Part shown: in pieces, positions 35,404 through 47,544 of the stretch
Position numbering within the stretch: the stretch's first letter is position 1
Layout: each line of letters begins with the position of its first letter
Assembly: GCA_032358255.1 (NCBI GenBank)
Contig: JAULBX010009438.1
Span: 1-64,000 of the forward strand
From: Heterotrichella gracilis
Lineage: Eukaryota > Sar > Xanthophyceae > Tribonematales > Xanthonemataceae
DNA: 64,000 nucleotides
Direction: 5' to 3'
The notes under the pieces: model-generated
What the model was told of the DNA's origin: nothing
The model's database searches: none
The model's input: the letters and a program-made list of their open reading frames with translations, nothing else
Position numbers and translations under genes: made by a program

Positions 35404-37470
35404 TCATCTTGCTGTCCACCCCCCATCAATGGAGATGCACGCCCCTGTGAATGAGCGCGCCTGGTCGCTGCACAGGTGCACCACCAGCGCCCCTATCTCC
35501 TCAACATCCACAAAGCGCTTGGTGGGCTGGTCGGCAAGCAGCACCTCGCTCACCACACGCTCCTGGGGGGGTGGAGAGGGGGATGGTGGAAAAGAAGGGA
35601 GGCAATTGCAACAACACAAATGCCCCCCGTCTGGAGGACATGACCTCACATTGTTGTCAACAGGAAAACCTAAAAACTAATGGTTGGATTTTTCATTGGC
35701 AAATGCTTCCATTTACTGGTACACTGCAAAAATATACCTTTGGTATCCCCCGTGCGCGCGCTGTGTCCTCTAGCTGGTTCCGAATGAGGTCGGTGAGGAC
35801 ATATCCCGGGCAGATGGCGTTGCATGTGACCCCAGTGCGCGCCACCTCCAGCGCCACAGTCTTGGTGAGGCCCGCGATGCCGTGCTTGGCTGCGTTGTAG
35901 GCGCTCTTGTAGGGGGAGGCCACCAGGGCGTGCATAGACCCTGGGCAAGGGTTTTGGAGAGGGTTCATTGGGGCGGCAACAGGGGGTTGGTGGGGGTGAT
36001 TGTGTTGTACTGAATTGGTGTACCCTAGGGAAGGGTTTGGGGAGGGATTTGGCGGGGCATGCAGTGCCGTGCTCGGCGGCATTGTAGGGGCACCAGTGAA
36101 GGGCCTAAGGGGGGACAGTTTCAACCAACTCCAATTTTGTTACAGGACATTTTATTAGATGTGTGACTGCGCAGCTCACCTGTGTTGATGATCCTGCCCC
36201 AGTTCCTCTCCAACATCATGGGCAGCGCGGCCTTGGTGGTGTGGAAGGCCGAGGTGAGGCACACCGCTATGATGGCGTCCCACTTATCCTCAGGGAACTC
36301 ATGCACTGGGGATACAAATTGGATCCCCACGTTGTTGCACAGGATGTCAAGGGCGCCGAAATGGGATTGCGCTTGGCTGATCATGTCCCTGGAAAATTGC
36401 ATGTGTGGGTTAGGGTTCTGTGTGCGCCAGGATTAGGGTTTGGGCTGCACAGGATGTCAAGGGTGTGAATCGAGACTGCGCTTGGCTGATCATGTCCCTG
36501 CATCCAGGGTTGGCTTTTGGGTTAGGGTTTCTGGCTGCACCAGGATTAGGGTTTTGGCTCCATCGTGAATTAGGATTCTGGCTGCCCTGTGCTTAGGGTC
36601 TATCGCACATCGACATGCCCATCGCACCACACTGGTAGAGCTAGCTGGAACCCCCACCTGAGCTCGGCTGGTTGCCGCACGTCAGCCCTGCTGAAGTGCG
36701 TCTCCACGCCGTGCTCTGCCTCTATTGCCCTGCACTGCTCCAGCAGCTCCTTTTCCGGCGCCAGGCCATGCATGACCACATTGGCGCCTGCCCCGGCCAG
36801 CGCCTTGATCATGCCCAGCCCTATGCCCTGGCTGGAGCCTGACGCATGGAGAATATCTTGTAAAAAAATGAGTTATTCGACCCAACGCATGTCAACTATG
36901 TGATGTTGTATTTTCTGGTGCCAGACTATGCATGGCCATTTTGGCAATGGCCCATGGCAGTGCCTGTATCGTACCCATTCCTATGGTCACGTACACCCAA
37001 CCCAGTGCCCTGTCTGAAGCCAGTCAGGAGGGGAATGCCTGACCGGCCCAGCCGATAATGCGTGGCATTCTGTGATGAGTTTTTCAGTAGCAACTACTTC
37101 ATCGCATCCCGGCCAAGCCTATCACAAGGAGGAGAGTGCCTCACTATGAGCTACGCCCATTAAACCGCTGGTGCAGAGATGGGTAAACCAGTGAAAGGAC
37201 ATGGCTCGCTGGCGATGAGCACCTTGGGATGGCTGCTTATATGAGTTTATTGGTGGAACTAAGCAACGTGTGAGGGCTAGCTAGCCCTGTCCTACACCTC
37301 CTGGGTACATGTAATGTGCATGCAACGGGACCATTTGCAGTGGGGCATTCAGCATTGGGTTTTCAGCAGCAACAACTTCATCACCTCCAAGACATCCAAC
37401 GAACCACCCAGCTTGAAGCTGCTTACTTACCAGTCACAAGGGCAACTTTTCCAACCAGAGACTTGGCCAT
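35404..37470 (-). CDS. 3-hydroxybutyrate dehydrogenase-like SDR oxidoreductase
   Basis: This is a classical short-chain dehydrogenase closest to bacterial-type D-3-hydroxybutyrate dehydrogenase, which interconverts 3-hydroxybutyrate and acetoacetate with NAD. Five exons (minus: 37470-37431, 36838-36658, 36388-36180, 35940-35738, 35562-35404) give 263 residues with consistent phases. The Rossmann glycine motif TGSSQGIG is at 13-20 and CNNVG replaces the usual NNAG. The catalytic set S145, Y158 and K162 has the correct spacing ([18 protein letters not shown]). The end IDGGWTAR is typical of this subfamily. The absence of a clear transit peptide suggests a cytosolic enzyme. Three exons have decayed copies in the adjacent introns. 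Substrate is inferred from overall similarity, since other SDRs share the core. Confidence 0.88.
36058..36095 (-). repeat. Decayed copy of SDR exon 4 part
   Basis: CATGCAGTGCCGTGCTCGGC and GGCATTGTAGG resemble 35875-35905 (GCCGTGCTTGGCTGCGTTGTAGG), about 180 bp away in the preceding intron. Confidence 0.75.
36447..36500 (-). repeat. Copy of SDR exon 3 start with acceptor region
   Basis: TGCACAGGATGTCAAGGGTG through CTTGGCTGATCATGTCCCTG resembles 36337-36390. It covers the exon 5' part and the acceptor junction on the minus strand and lies upstream of the true exon. Confidence 0.9.
36915..37022 (-). repeat. Old copy of SDR exon 2 start
   Basis: Blocks such as GGTGCCAGACTATGCATGGC and CCCAGTGCCCTGTCTGAAGC resemble 36755-36841, with many substitutions. 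This is one of the more decayed copies. Confidence 0.65.
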
Positions 37471-38425
37471 GATGTGGGTTAACCAGCGCCTCCGCTTGTT
37501 AACAGTACAGAACGCAGTGGACAGGCTATGCTAAGGATACAAACTTCAATGCTTTGTTATTGCAAAGTCGCGCGGCACCATACAGCAGGGTTTGCGTTCA
37601 CAATCCGTACGCATATATGTTACGCATGCATGCATGTCATCTGCAACAGGGTGCACCTGTCATACCGCGGCTGCCTGTGAAACCCTTTGAAATAGCTGCA
37701 GAACCTTGCGCAAGAACAGTGACCTGAAATAGCAAGTGGGTTCCTGTTGCCGTTTGGGCACAGACAGTGCGGATAACGGGTTGCTTGCACATAGGCAGCA
37801 AAAATATATGCAATTGCTGGACGACGAATAAATGCAACAGCAAGGTAGAACGTTTTGACAAGTGTTTTAGAGGTCTTCAGGGATTTTCGTTTCAGGTTAA
37901 CAATTAGACAGGGAATTATAGCTTGAGATTTTGTGGAAGCCAGTGGTAGATTTGGTGTTTGCCACAGAACTTCCGGGTCATGAAGTGTTCATGGACAGCA
38001 ACATGCACAGCATTGTCTAGTAAATTTGCGTAACAATCGCAATAGCTCACACTGTGACGACGATTGTAGTTTGTTGGAAGAGTGCCTGCCCAGACACTGT
38101 GGGTTGACAACGTGTCAATCCATGATGCCCCTGCCAGGGTGGGTACATCTTTGTCACTGACAAGCCATGATGGGTGGGCCGCCGTGTGGCTAAAAGCACC
38201 ACGGCTGCCCTTGCTTGCAATTGCAACTGGCTGGGCATACCAATAGGAATCCTATCAGTACTTTTACACTGGGAATGGTTTGGCCTGTGTATATGATGCA
38301 ACGGGCACTCGGGGCAATAAGCCAATGTTGGCTTGGGACTGCGCACTGTATTTGCGGCACACTCCGTACGCCACCGTTCAAGATTGGTCAAAACTGAGTC
38401 GCCCTTAGGGTTCCAGCGAGGCGCT
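37471..38425. other. Intergenic region between SDR and rubredoxin genes
   Basis: This is the 5' flank of the SDR gene and 3' flank of the rubredoxin gene, both on the minus strand. A minus-strand TGTAA lies at 38264-38268. Nothing else was recognised. Confidence 0.6.
38264..38268 (-). terminator. Candidate TGTAA poly(A) signal (rubredoxin)
   Basis: TTACA on the plus strand, 158 bases past the minus-strand stop at 38426. Position is the only support. Confidence 0.4.
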
Positions 38426-40011
38426 TTAGTAGGCAGAGTTGAGGACAAAGTACAGCACCACCAAGACTGCTGCAATCCCTGCTGCGCCAACCACCAGTGC
38501 GTTGGCATCGCCCCTGCAAAGGGAGATGGGACAAGGAGTCAGGCCTGGAGGAAATGAGAACCAACAGCATGCACGTGTACAGCTATATACGGTATACTAG
38601 TGCACAGTCGCTGCAGTGACACTCCCATGAAGGAGAGATGTTTAGACCTGCCCAGGGGAGGAATGCCGAGCAACCTGCACATGTGCCGTACACGGCTACG
38701 GCAGGCAGGACTGAGTTCTCAACTGAAACTTTTGGCTCATCCACGTGCAAGTAAGTCATGGCCAAACTTACTTCTCTGCCAGGGCGGTTCCCTCAGGCTT
38801 TGCCCCCTTGAGGTCTGCCTTGCGCGCCTTCCGCACATTGAGGTCGTTGGCGTTGCGAGCTACAGGCTTGGCATACTCGTTAAACCTGTAGGGTGACAGC
38901 AAACAACGAGGTAATGTATCATAAACCAGGTTGGGTTGGCAAATCCACTTTCCTTGGATACCACTGTGTTAGTCAGATGGCTGGGATAGGCCACTTGCCA
39001 GTGTTGGGTGGGCAACGGATGTGCACAACCCTATAAGACCCTTGGCGCCTCACCTCCTTTTGGGTGCACGGCAAACTGGGCACCGGTAGCTGCTGGGCAG
39101 GCTCTCAAAGGGCTCGCTTTCATCGTAGATGTAGCCGCAGTCCGTGCAGATGTAAGCGGGGGTCTTGGCCTTTGCCTTGCCAAAGAGGGCAAGGGTCTCC
39201 ACGCCCTTGGCTGCCGCAGCTGGCCGCGTGACCTGGCCAGTGACCAAGTGACTTCAGTGGGTATATGATAGTGGTGCGTTGGAGTGCAGGTAGAGAAGGA
39301 CCGCTTGCACACGATGATGATGAGGGACTGTGTGCTTTATCGGCCATAAGGTGGCAGGACCCCTCGACAATGAGGTAGGGCATGCAAGTTGGTGGTCAGC
39401 AAGGTTGGTGGGTGGTAGACAGCCAAGGTTGAAGCTAGGATGCAGTGCTACGAGGTGGCAAGAACCAGGCACACGTGCAAGGTGGTGAGCAGCATGGCAT
39501 CGCAGATTGGTGGCCAGCAGCTCAGGGACACATATAGGTGGTTTATAGCACAACGCACGGATTGTGTCAACCACTTAGGCTAGTCAATTACTACGTATGT
39601 ACGTCAGCATGCACACACAACGCAAGGACTGGTTGAATTGGTCGACATGCGTCTCCTCCACATCGGTGTGGCTAGGATGCATGCATGCATTCGAGAGTTG
39701 ACCAAGGAACCACAGTACTTGGGCAAGTTCCAAAGCACACTGGAAGCTCAATAAACTGTCTACACGTCAGACTGCCGAGAGTGGACCGATACTTGTGAGC
39801 ACGCCAGTATGCATGCATCTTGTCCTCGTCAGCACATTAAGCGCATCAGCAGCCTCGCTATTCCCACAGGGTTACCAACACATCACCTCACCTTGCGGTG
39901 TGAGACGCGCTTTCCGAAGAGCGACTTTCCGCTGCGGGAACTAGCCACTTGCTGCGACGGTGCAAGGAACGGAGTGCGCAAGGATGTACAATGCATACTG
40001 GTTGTGGCCAT
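38426..40011 (-). CDS. Membrane-anchored plastid rubredoxin
   Basis: Small iron (FeS4) electron-transfer protein. Four exons (minus: 40011-39892, 39232-39054, 38885-38772, 38513-38426) give 166 residues with consistent phases. The N-terminal 40 residues are Ser/Thr/Arg-rich without acidic residues, like a chloroplast transit peptide. The metal site is C69-x2-C72 (CTDCGY) and C91-x2-C94 (CPVC), followed by [21 protein letters not shown] charged linker leads to a single C-terminal transmembrane helix (about 142-163), ending NSAY. The layout matches the plant rubredoxin-like proteins of the At5g51010 type better than the photosystem assembly rubredoxin RBD1, whose loop is longer. An in-frame open stretch runs upstream of 40011 to an ATG at 40143, so a longer start is possible. 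Thylakoid location is inferred. Confidence 0.9.
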
Positions 40012-41374
40012 TGTGGCTTTCTGTGCCCGAATAGTATGGGAGACCACCGGATCTTTTTGTTGACAACAACTATTGAACAAGCGCAGGTTGACGTAACCTT
40101 GAAGCGTTAAAGTTAAACTGGGTGGTCTTCTTCCGCGCGGCATTGCCCATCCGATGAACTGTAACAGTGGAACTCAGCGTGCCCTAGTTTAGGGTTTGAC
40201 TCCACTATGCAGATCCACCTCCAAAGTTCCAATAACGCTAGGGAAGACTAGCTGAGCAGCTTGACGAGCTGAACAGCTTGACCAGCTAAGCAGCTTGGCT
40301 GAGCGAACCCCTTCACTGTAAGGTTTTCAGAATGCAAAAGTCGATGGGTTTCATGTAAGGAGTCAGCGTTGTACGTCGTTGAACATCGCGCACATCGAGT
40401 TAGGTCTTGTCCTGCAGTGTTGCAGCGTGCTTGTCAATGACAAAGACTTCCAGCTTTGAGTGAGCAACGATGACTGCACAGACAGGAAAGCCTTAATCTG
40501 TACTGCAAGCCAATGCAAGTCAGAGTATTGCCCACAACCCATTCAACCCAGTCCCCGTATTTGGATTGGTTTTTTCCAAATCAGACGAGGGCTGGCAACA
40601 AGTGTAGTTACAGATTTACTTCGCGTACGGCTAGTCTATGCACTCCATCTGTAAACCTTGCTTGGAACCCGCCCTCAACAAGTGGATCTGAAATGGGTAG
40701 TCCTATCAGTACCATGGCAGTGATCATGGAACTAAAACAGGGCCATCAAAATGCCCAGGTACATCAAAATGCATGTCACCATTTGACACTGTGGTATCGA
40801 CGTATAAATCATAGCCAACTGGGAAGGAAAATGTACATAATAGTGGAAGCAACATAATAAAACCAAGGTAAAAACAGCCTGCTGCAGCTCCGATGTCTCA
40901 CACAGCCAGCTGGGTAGCGAAATGCTTCATCACATTGGCAACTGTGACCAAGCAAACAGGTACTGCCCGAGTGTGTGTGAAGACATTGAAGTGTACCTGA
41001 ACACCCTCGACTGCCCTGTCTGGGGGAAGCAAGCCTAGAGGGCGTCCCCCACAGGCAAGGTGGCGCATAACTTTAGTGGTCCAAACGGCTAGCTTGGTCA
41101 AGACGACCAGGCGTGGGGCTTCACTGGCCGCCACTGAACTCGGCAAAATCACCTCCATATCTCAGGAACAAGGAGGACCTTGGAAATACAACCAAGGTAC
41201 CAGTAGGTGCCAAGTGGTGTCCAAGGCACCTACATGTCCAGGGGTAAGCCAAGGCGCCTACATGTACAGGTGTTTGTGCGGCACTGCTGGGTGGCAACCC
41301 ACCGCCCAAGAACCCGGCAACATCACCTCCAAATCCCAGGAAGGAGGAGGACCTTGAGGGTAAACCAAAGGCGC
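40012..41374. other. Intergenic region with 3'-end copies of the membrane-protein gene
   Basis: Near 40250-40310 there is a short AGCTTGAC/AGCAGCTTG repeat. From 41146 to 41370 the DNA consists of tandem pieces related to the end of the gene at 41375. The minus-strand open frame 40898-41158 could be a further exon but no consistent splice was found. Confidence 0.5.
41146..41374 (-). repeat. Tandem copies of the 3' end of the six-helix membrane gene
   Basis: GGCGCCTACATGTACAGGTG TTTGTG occurs at the true stop (41370-41395) and again at 41254-41279, with a shorter variant near 41226. A second block (ATCACCTCCA.AT..CAGGAA then AGGAGGACCTTG) occurs at 41147-41180 and 41323-41356. Confidence 0.85.
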
Positions 41375-43161
41375 CTACATGTACAGGTGTTTGTGAAGCA
41401 CCAGGAAGATCCGCCTGGCGCGCTGCTCCATGGTGTGTAGCACCAGGCTGGGCACTATGGCCCCCAGGATGAGCTGGATGGAGACCACCGCGGGCACACA
41501 GGCCAGCATGTGCAGGTGCGCGAAGGTGCCGGCGCAGGTGGAGGGGATCTGCGCCATCAGCAGCGCCACGCACAGCACGTGCAGCGGCAGGTGAACAGCA
41601 AAGCGGACCTGCGGCGGAGCAACGACAGGTCAGCTTACTGAACAAGCATTGCCAAAAAAAAAAAGGGATTTTACAAATTTTATTTGACAGGCACAGTACA
41701 AATACTTTGCAAAAACAATAATCCGATCCACGGCGAGCAAGGGCACTGGATCATACAGGCGTAAACTATGAGATGGCCAGCACCGCACCTGTCCACCAAA
41801 ACTGAACAGCGCCAGCGGCAGTGTGAAGGTCCCCAGTAGCACAGTCCCCAGTGGCGCAGGCTTGGTCTGCACGAGCAACAATCGGTGAGCAACACGAACA
41901 CATCAACACCCACAGCTTTCCTAGGACAAGCACCTTGGACATAGCAACCATTTGCCCCCACACAGCAAGTCTAGGATAAGCGCCTTGGACACAGCACCAC
42001 CCAAACTGCCCAACAGACAGGTTCAGGTCCTTGCACAGAAATATTACAAAGAAAAAGCACACGCAACAGCAGGGTCCCCCGCACGCACCCATAGGTTCAC
42101 CACGGAGGTGGCTGTCCGCAGCACCCTGAAGAACACCAGCAGCGGCTCCCGCCGCCTGTCATACCAGGTGGGCAGGATGGGGGCCAGCATCAGAAACAGC
42201 GCGGACACCAGCGCTGCAAAGCTCAGCGCTATCTGCCAGTCCACGGGCTTTGAGATCATGCGGGACAGCACCCCTAGGGCGGTCAACAAGCTGTACACCC
42301 CCAGCAGGCAGTCGTACTTCCTGGACCGCTTGGCGTGCCAGCCCAGGAACTCCCGCTCCTTTTCCCCGCAGCTGAACTGGAGCCAGAACCAGTCGATGGT
42401 CGCCGTGTCCTCGTCATCCCCCGAGTTGCTGCTGTAGTCCGGGTCGTCATCCCGCGTCTCCAGGTGGTAGGAGGTGCACATCAGGGGCTCCTGAAGGGCA
42501 GCAGGAGTTTCAGCAAGGTGGAGGCCAGGCATGCGGGGTTGACACAGCTTCATGACAGCGGCACAAAAGTCATTGAACAGATGTGTAGCACAGAAACAGC
42601 ACGTATCCATTCAATGCCAAGATGCCAGGTGTGTGGCCAGGCATGCGGGGTTGACACAGGTTACTGGTTGGCAAGGGTACCGCACCTCGTCAAAGCTTGA
42701 AGATGAATAGTTCTGCACCCACTCCACTTCTTGGGAGAGCAGTGTGTAGAACACGTGTGGGGGTCCAATCATGCCCCTGCATGCAGAGATGAGGGGTGAG
42801 GAGTGAAATGATAGAAACCTAAGAGGGTGTGGAGTTGCACCAACCAGGCCCATGTGACCAGCCAGTGTCAAAGATGCACTCCCTTGTAAGTGTCAGCGCA
42901 CCTGTCAGCTAGCTGCTGCAAGGTGAAGCTTGACTTCAACGTCTCTGCCACCGCAGGGGTATACACTTTCCGCAGCAGCGAGTCTAGTGCCTGCAAGATG
43001 GCGACACCCGCGTCAGTGTGGGCGACACCCAAGATGGCGGCACCCAATGGGCACAGTTTGCTGGGTGTTGGCAGTGATGGCGCCTCGCCACGGGAGAAAG
43101 GGTACCATACCTGGTCAATATATGGACCGTCAACATCAATGAATGGACCGCCAAAATCCAT
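41375..43161 (-). CDS. Unrecognised multi-pass membrane protein, 314 aa
   Basis: I do not recognise the family. Six exons (minus: 43161-43111, 42990-42902, 42776-42686, 42490-42089, 41866-41789, 41608-41375) form an open model with matching phases. Residues 1-110 are soluble (ALDSLLRKVYTPAVAETLK; MIGPPHVFYTLLSQEVEW) and include an acidic stretch (DDDPDYSSNSGDDEDT). About six hydrophobic helices follow (for example LLGVYSLLTALGVLSRM, IALSFAALVSALFLMLAPIL, HMLACVPAVVSIQLILGAIV). The protein ends with a basic helix, MEQRARRIFLVLHKHLYM. A bundle of six helices followed by a basic helix recalls the N-terminal part of some algal sensor or cyclase proteins, but no catalytic domain is present and that is only a guess. 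The 3' end is tandemly copied just downstream. An intronic repeat (GGCCAGGCATGCGGGGTTGA) occurs at about 42526 and 42634. Confidence 0.65.
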
Positions 43162-44486
43162 CTTGCTCCAACAACAGTCCCTTTCAAGTGGTTCTCACCA
43201 ATGTGTAACCTGCAACAGCGAAGGTGATGAACTCAGTATGGGTATACCCAAGCGCAAGGGATGGTACTGCAAGGTACACAACCCCCAGCAGCAGGGGTTG
43301 TGTTAGTCACGAGTTCTCGTGGCCTAACACTTTCCTATGGAATGGGCGTGAGCCAATGGTGCCTCAACGTCATGAGCCTGGTACCCTGACGTGGGAGTGG
43401 GTAAGCATGTCACAGTGAGTTGCTGTGCACCACCCACGAGCAGTGCAGCTAGAGGGAGGGCTCACATCAGCTGCCAAAGCATAGATGGGGGTTAACATGG
43501 TAAAGCAAGCCACCCTACGCCCCAATGGTCCAAGCATGGCCCCAAGAGGGTTACACATGCTTGGACATATTTGGTCGATGGTCTGGGGACACTGCAGCAT
43601 GACTTGATAGGAAGAGGTACAACCCAACACATCCAGTTGTACAGCTACACCTAAGAAGCCAGAAGTGGCCAGCACGTCACCTGAGAAAGGCAAACCAGCT
43701 GATGTCAACACCAACTTTGCCAGGTCCTTCTGACAGGCGCCAACGCCCACCGCGGAGCTGCCCTTCAGACTCGACAAAACAGGCGTGCCCCGAAACTTGT
43801 CGAAATGGGTAGTCAATCAGAGCTCCCCACGGGCCATGGTCGAGTCACCCGTACTGTCAGCGTTCAAGGTGACGGGCAGCGGAACGAGGTCACCAGCAGT
43901 GCACAGCGGGCTCCAGGGCTGCAGTTCAACAACCGGCGAGGCTAAGCGAGCTTTGTTTACGGGCAGTAGACACTGCGATTGCCTTATTTACGTTGGATTG
44001 GTGGCCGTCGCTTTGCATTGTCGTGCACTGTCGTGGCAAACCCTCTTTTTTGGTGACAAGCTGCTTCCGCTACAAGTTTTGTCAGGTTCTTCAGCCTCGT
44101 ACAATTTGAGTATTATCCATTTTTGTCGCTCATCTTTGATAACCCCTCGCCTGAAAAGCAGCACAGTTGGATTGGTTACAAGGCAAACGGTAGCAGGTTT
44201 GTGCCCGGCATACTCCTTGAAACGTGAGCTGTCCGTTGTTGCTGACCCCGGCGCGCCTTCAAGTGGTACCCCAACCAGACGAGTGTGGCTTCAGCTCACC
44301 CTCCAAAGAATAACTCTTAAGAGGCCAGAACGCAGCGCCCAAGACGGGACTGGAGTCTTGTCGCAAGTTCGACTGTCGTAGAATTGCCTGTCTGCGCCAC
44401 TGTTGTGTGTTCAGGCCCACTTTTGGGTTGAGTGTCCGCCGGGACGTTGGACGCCCTACCAGGGCAGGACACAAAACACAGCAACG
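43162..44486. other. Divergent intergenic region
   Basis: 1.3 kb between the start of the minus-strand membrane-protein gene and the Rab start on the plus strand. Open frames at 43785-44381 lack recognisable features. No promoter elements could be assigned. Confidence 0.5.
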
Positions 44487-45826
44487 ATGTCGCGGGGAAG
44501 GCAGGACTATGATTACCTGATAAAGCTGCTGCTGATTGGGGACAGTGGTGAGTGGGGTTTTTCAAACGGGGCTCCCGTTTGCGCGCTGCCAACCGTGTCA
44601 TGTGCTGCTGGCGAGTGCCTGCATCTCATCCTTGGCCCTTTCCCTCGCAGGGGTGGGTAAGAGTTGTCTGCTGCTGCGGTTCTCGGAGGACTCCTTCACA
44701 TCCAGCTTCATTACCACCATCGGGTAGGTTTTCAGTCCGTTCCCCTGCCCCACCTTTTCTGCTGTTGCCGGGTTGTTGAAGCCATGCTGTTTGCCCTCCA
44801 GGATCGACTTCAAGATAAAGAAGATCATGCTGGACAACAAGTGGATAAAGCTGCAAATCTGGGATACTGCTGGGCAGGAGAGGTTCCGCACCATCACAAG
44901 CGGTGGGTCCTCCTGTGGTTCTGTTCACTTTCTTGTTGCCTCTCTGTGCCTAGCCCTGTTACTGAGGGACACTTGCTGCTTTGCAGCATACTACCGCGGC
45001 GCTATGGGCATCCTCTTGGTGTACGATGTCACAGACGAGAACTCCTTCAATAACATTCGGCGTTGGATGGACAACATCAAGCAGCATGCTGCAGACAATG
45101 TCAACAAGGTGACCCAGCATGCTGTTTGTGTATGACAATAGCACCAAAAAAAGCAGTGAAGGTGTTCACCCACCAGCTTTGCTGAAGAACTGGTGCAACA
45201 AACTGTCACCCTGACACATCTTTTGGCTGCTAGCATGGCAGCATACTGTGTTTCGGTGGAATATTCACTCAGATTGCTATGTGTTACCCCTGCATCAGAT
45301 CCTTGTGGGCAACAAGTGCGACATGGATGAGAGCAAGAGGGCAGTCCCATACAGCAAGGGCCAGGCTCTGGCTGACGAGTACAAAATCAAGTTCTTTGAG
45401 ACAAGTGCAAAGAACAACATCAACGTTGATGAGGTACGGAACCACCCTGTGCCCTTGGCTCTGAAACTTGTTGTCCATATGAGCAGCTGCGAAGCCTTTG
45501 CATATGGGTAGGCGCAGGGGTAGACATGCCCAGGGCCACTTGAGCAGTCTGTTGATTGACCCAGTTAGGTATAGCACAAACTCCAAAATCGGCATAACCA
45601 ATGTTGAGTACGACGTATTGGGGTCACACATGCAAGGCTGTACACTCCTTGCCGGAAGGCGTGCAACTAACTTTGATGGTGCGGTCTACAGACGTTCCAC
45701 TCCATTGCCAAGGACGTGATGAAGAGGTTGCAGGAGGCCTCTGACTCGACAGGAGGTGCCCAGGCCGCGCCCAAGCTGTCCCTAAACTCGGCACCAGCCA
45801 AGCCAGCAAAGGGCGGGTGCTGCTAA
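44487..45826 (+). CDS. RAB8: Rab8/RabE-type small GTPase
   Basis: Prenylated GTPase that directs secretory vesicles from Golgi to plasma membrane; in algae it is also linked to ciliary delivery. Six exons (44487-44547, 44651-44723, 44802-44902, 44987-45108, 45299-45433, 45692-45826) give 208 residues, normal for Rabs. P-loop GDSGVGKS is at 18-25. The effector region [12 protein letters not shown] is of Rab8 type. [31 protein letters not shown] and ETSAK are all intact, so nucleotide binding and hydrolysis should be normal. The double cysteine GGCC at the C-terminus is the geranylgeranylation site. The first intron falls inside the P-loop, as in several plant Rabs. No missing residues were found. 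Confidence 0.96.
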
Positions 45827-46914
45827 ACGACAGACCCTGCGTGCACCAGTTGGTTGCAGCATGGTTTGTGCACCTCCGCCCTCGTTGTGTGGGTTTGTTG
45901 GGGTGGTCGTTGGTTTGTAGGCTGTTTTCACGCACGGCTTGTGGTCTGGGGTGGGAGGATTGTGCAGCATTGTAGCTGTACACCTGGGCAGAAGCACCCG
46001 GCGTATGTGTGAAGTGACCTTGTATTCGTGCCGGAAGTGGGTGACTCTATCCTTACTGGATTTGCTGGACTGATGCACTATTTTCAGTGACACATAAAAT
46101 ATATGGAATATATGGCTAGTGTCCATGTTGTTTTGGTACTTGCTCCATCTTGTGTTCTTGCTATCGTGTGTAACACAGGAATGAGCCATATCCTCTCAGT
46201 CCCCGCTTCACCTGTAAATGTGTCTTGTGCTGATAACCTGACAGATAGGCAACTGTGCTGCGGGGGCTGTTTACTTAGTTCAACAGGAACGGGTGACTAT
46301 CCTTTTTGTCACAACAGGAACATGTACAGCACTTGCCCTGCATACTGGCTTTGGCTAAGGCCTTGCTTGACCCGCCGTCCTGGCTGGTTGTGGTGCCCTG
46401 GTGCAAGTCAGTGGCCTCCCAACTCCCTTGTGCATCCCCTTCCTTCCGGTCTTTCTCTAGGTCAGACATCGTTTTGCAGCTAGTGAGCGTGGGCTGGACG
46501 GTTCACACAAAAGTGCCATGGCTCCTCCAAACAGGCCTTGCATTCAGTGGACGAGACTGTGTACAGTGTACAGTAAACAGTGTACCCAGAGCACCCACAT
46601 TGCCACGCCTTGGCACTCTGGCACCCACCTGCAGGTGGGGGTTTGACCCACCTGGATGGTTATAGCCCTATAAGGGTTTCAGTGTTTGACATTGCTGGCA
46701 CTGGCTGTCTTCATATTGTTCAAGGCCTAGTCAAGACTCGTGGCACAGGCTGTTTGTTGTGTCTTTCTGCCTGCTTGCATAACCCACTTCAAATCAAGCA
46801 CTTTCCCTGTGACAGACAGTTCTAACTTTGGTGCACAGTTTTGCTTGATAATCAAGGCAGATGCAAGTGACTTTGGAGTCGCCCACAAGCTGCTGATAGG
46901 GTCTGCGTCTGATA
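45827..46914. other. Rab8 3' flank
   Basis: 1.1 kb without a supportable gene. It contains the TGTAA candidates and a short GTGTACAGTGTACAGTAAAC palindromic run near 46560. Confidence 0.5.
46169..46173 (+). terminator. Candidate TGTAA poly(A) signal (Rab8)
   Basis: TGTAA lies 343 bases beyond the Rab stop; another at about 46215 is in TGTAAATGTG. Position is the only support. Confidence 0.35.
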
Positions 46915-47544
46915 ATGACGACTCCTACCTCCCTCACCGACGCGCAGCGGATGCTGGGCTTCTTGGAGACAGCGCTGGCACAGGCATGGCATGCATGGTG
47001 CATGCATGTGTCATGACTCGACAACAGCACCCAGTGTGGTTCACTGTGGGCGCCAACAGACGCTGACGGCGCATCTTGGCTTGCAGATCGAGGGAGATCA
47101 AGGAGACTTAGATGAGGAGGCGCGGGAACAGCTAGAACTGCTGAGGAAACACTCGCTGGCCCTGGCATCTGCAGTGCACGGCAAACCAGTGGTGCAGCAA
47201 GTGTTGACTGACGTGGAGATTGCAAAGCAGCTGGAAAGGTACTGAGTAGCACGCGCTCTTGCCTCGGTTGTCTATTGTCCCGCACGCGGTACCCAGTCCC
47301 ACTGCAGTGTCTGCACATGCATGCATGTGACTCACACCTCTGCTGCAACCCCTCAGTAGCTAACTATGCTCCCTGCCACTTGCTCAGCCTTTCAAGCAAG
47401 CTCTCAAGCTTCGAGAACGCGCTTTCCGGCGCAGACCCCGACACCAAGGAGCTGCTGAGCCACAGCACAGCTCTGTGGCTGGGACAACAAGGACAGCCGG
47501 GTGGTCCTTCGCAGCTACAACAGGACCCGGCACAAGGCAAGTAG
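46915..47544 (+). CDS. Small unrecognised helical protein, 125 aa
   Basis: I do not recognise it. Exons 46915-46983, 47087-47238 and 47388-47544 join in phase from an ATG to a stop. The first donor would be a GC type (CAG|GCATGG), so that junction is the weakest; a GT further on would add eight residues. The product is almost wholly helical and acidic (DEEAREQLELLRKHSLALA, VVQQVLTDVEIAKQLE, LSSKLSSFENALSG) with a Gln/Pro-rich end. It could be a subunit of a coiled-coil complex. A Pro/Gln/Ser-rich open frame downstream (47628-48008) could be a further exon if CAAG|GCAAGT at 47538 is used as a donor, but the frame does not fit a clear acceptor. Confidence 0.5.

Noticed and set aside
40898-41158. 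Extra C-terminal exon for the six-helix membrane protein
   Set aside because: No donor in the right phase precedes the stop at 41375, and the intervening DNA is made of tail copies.
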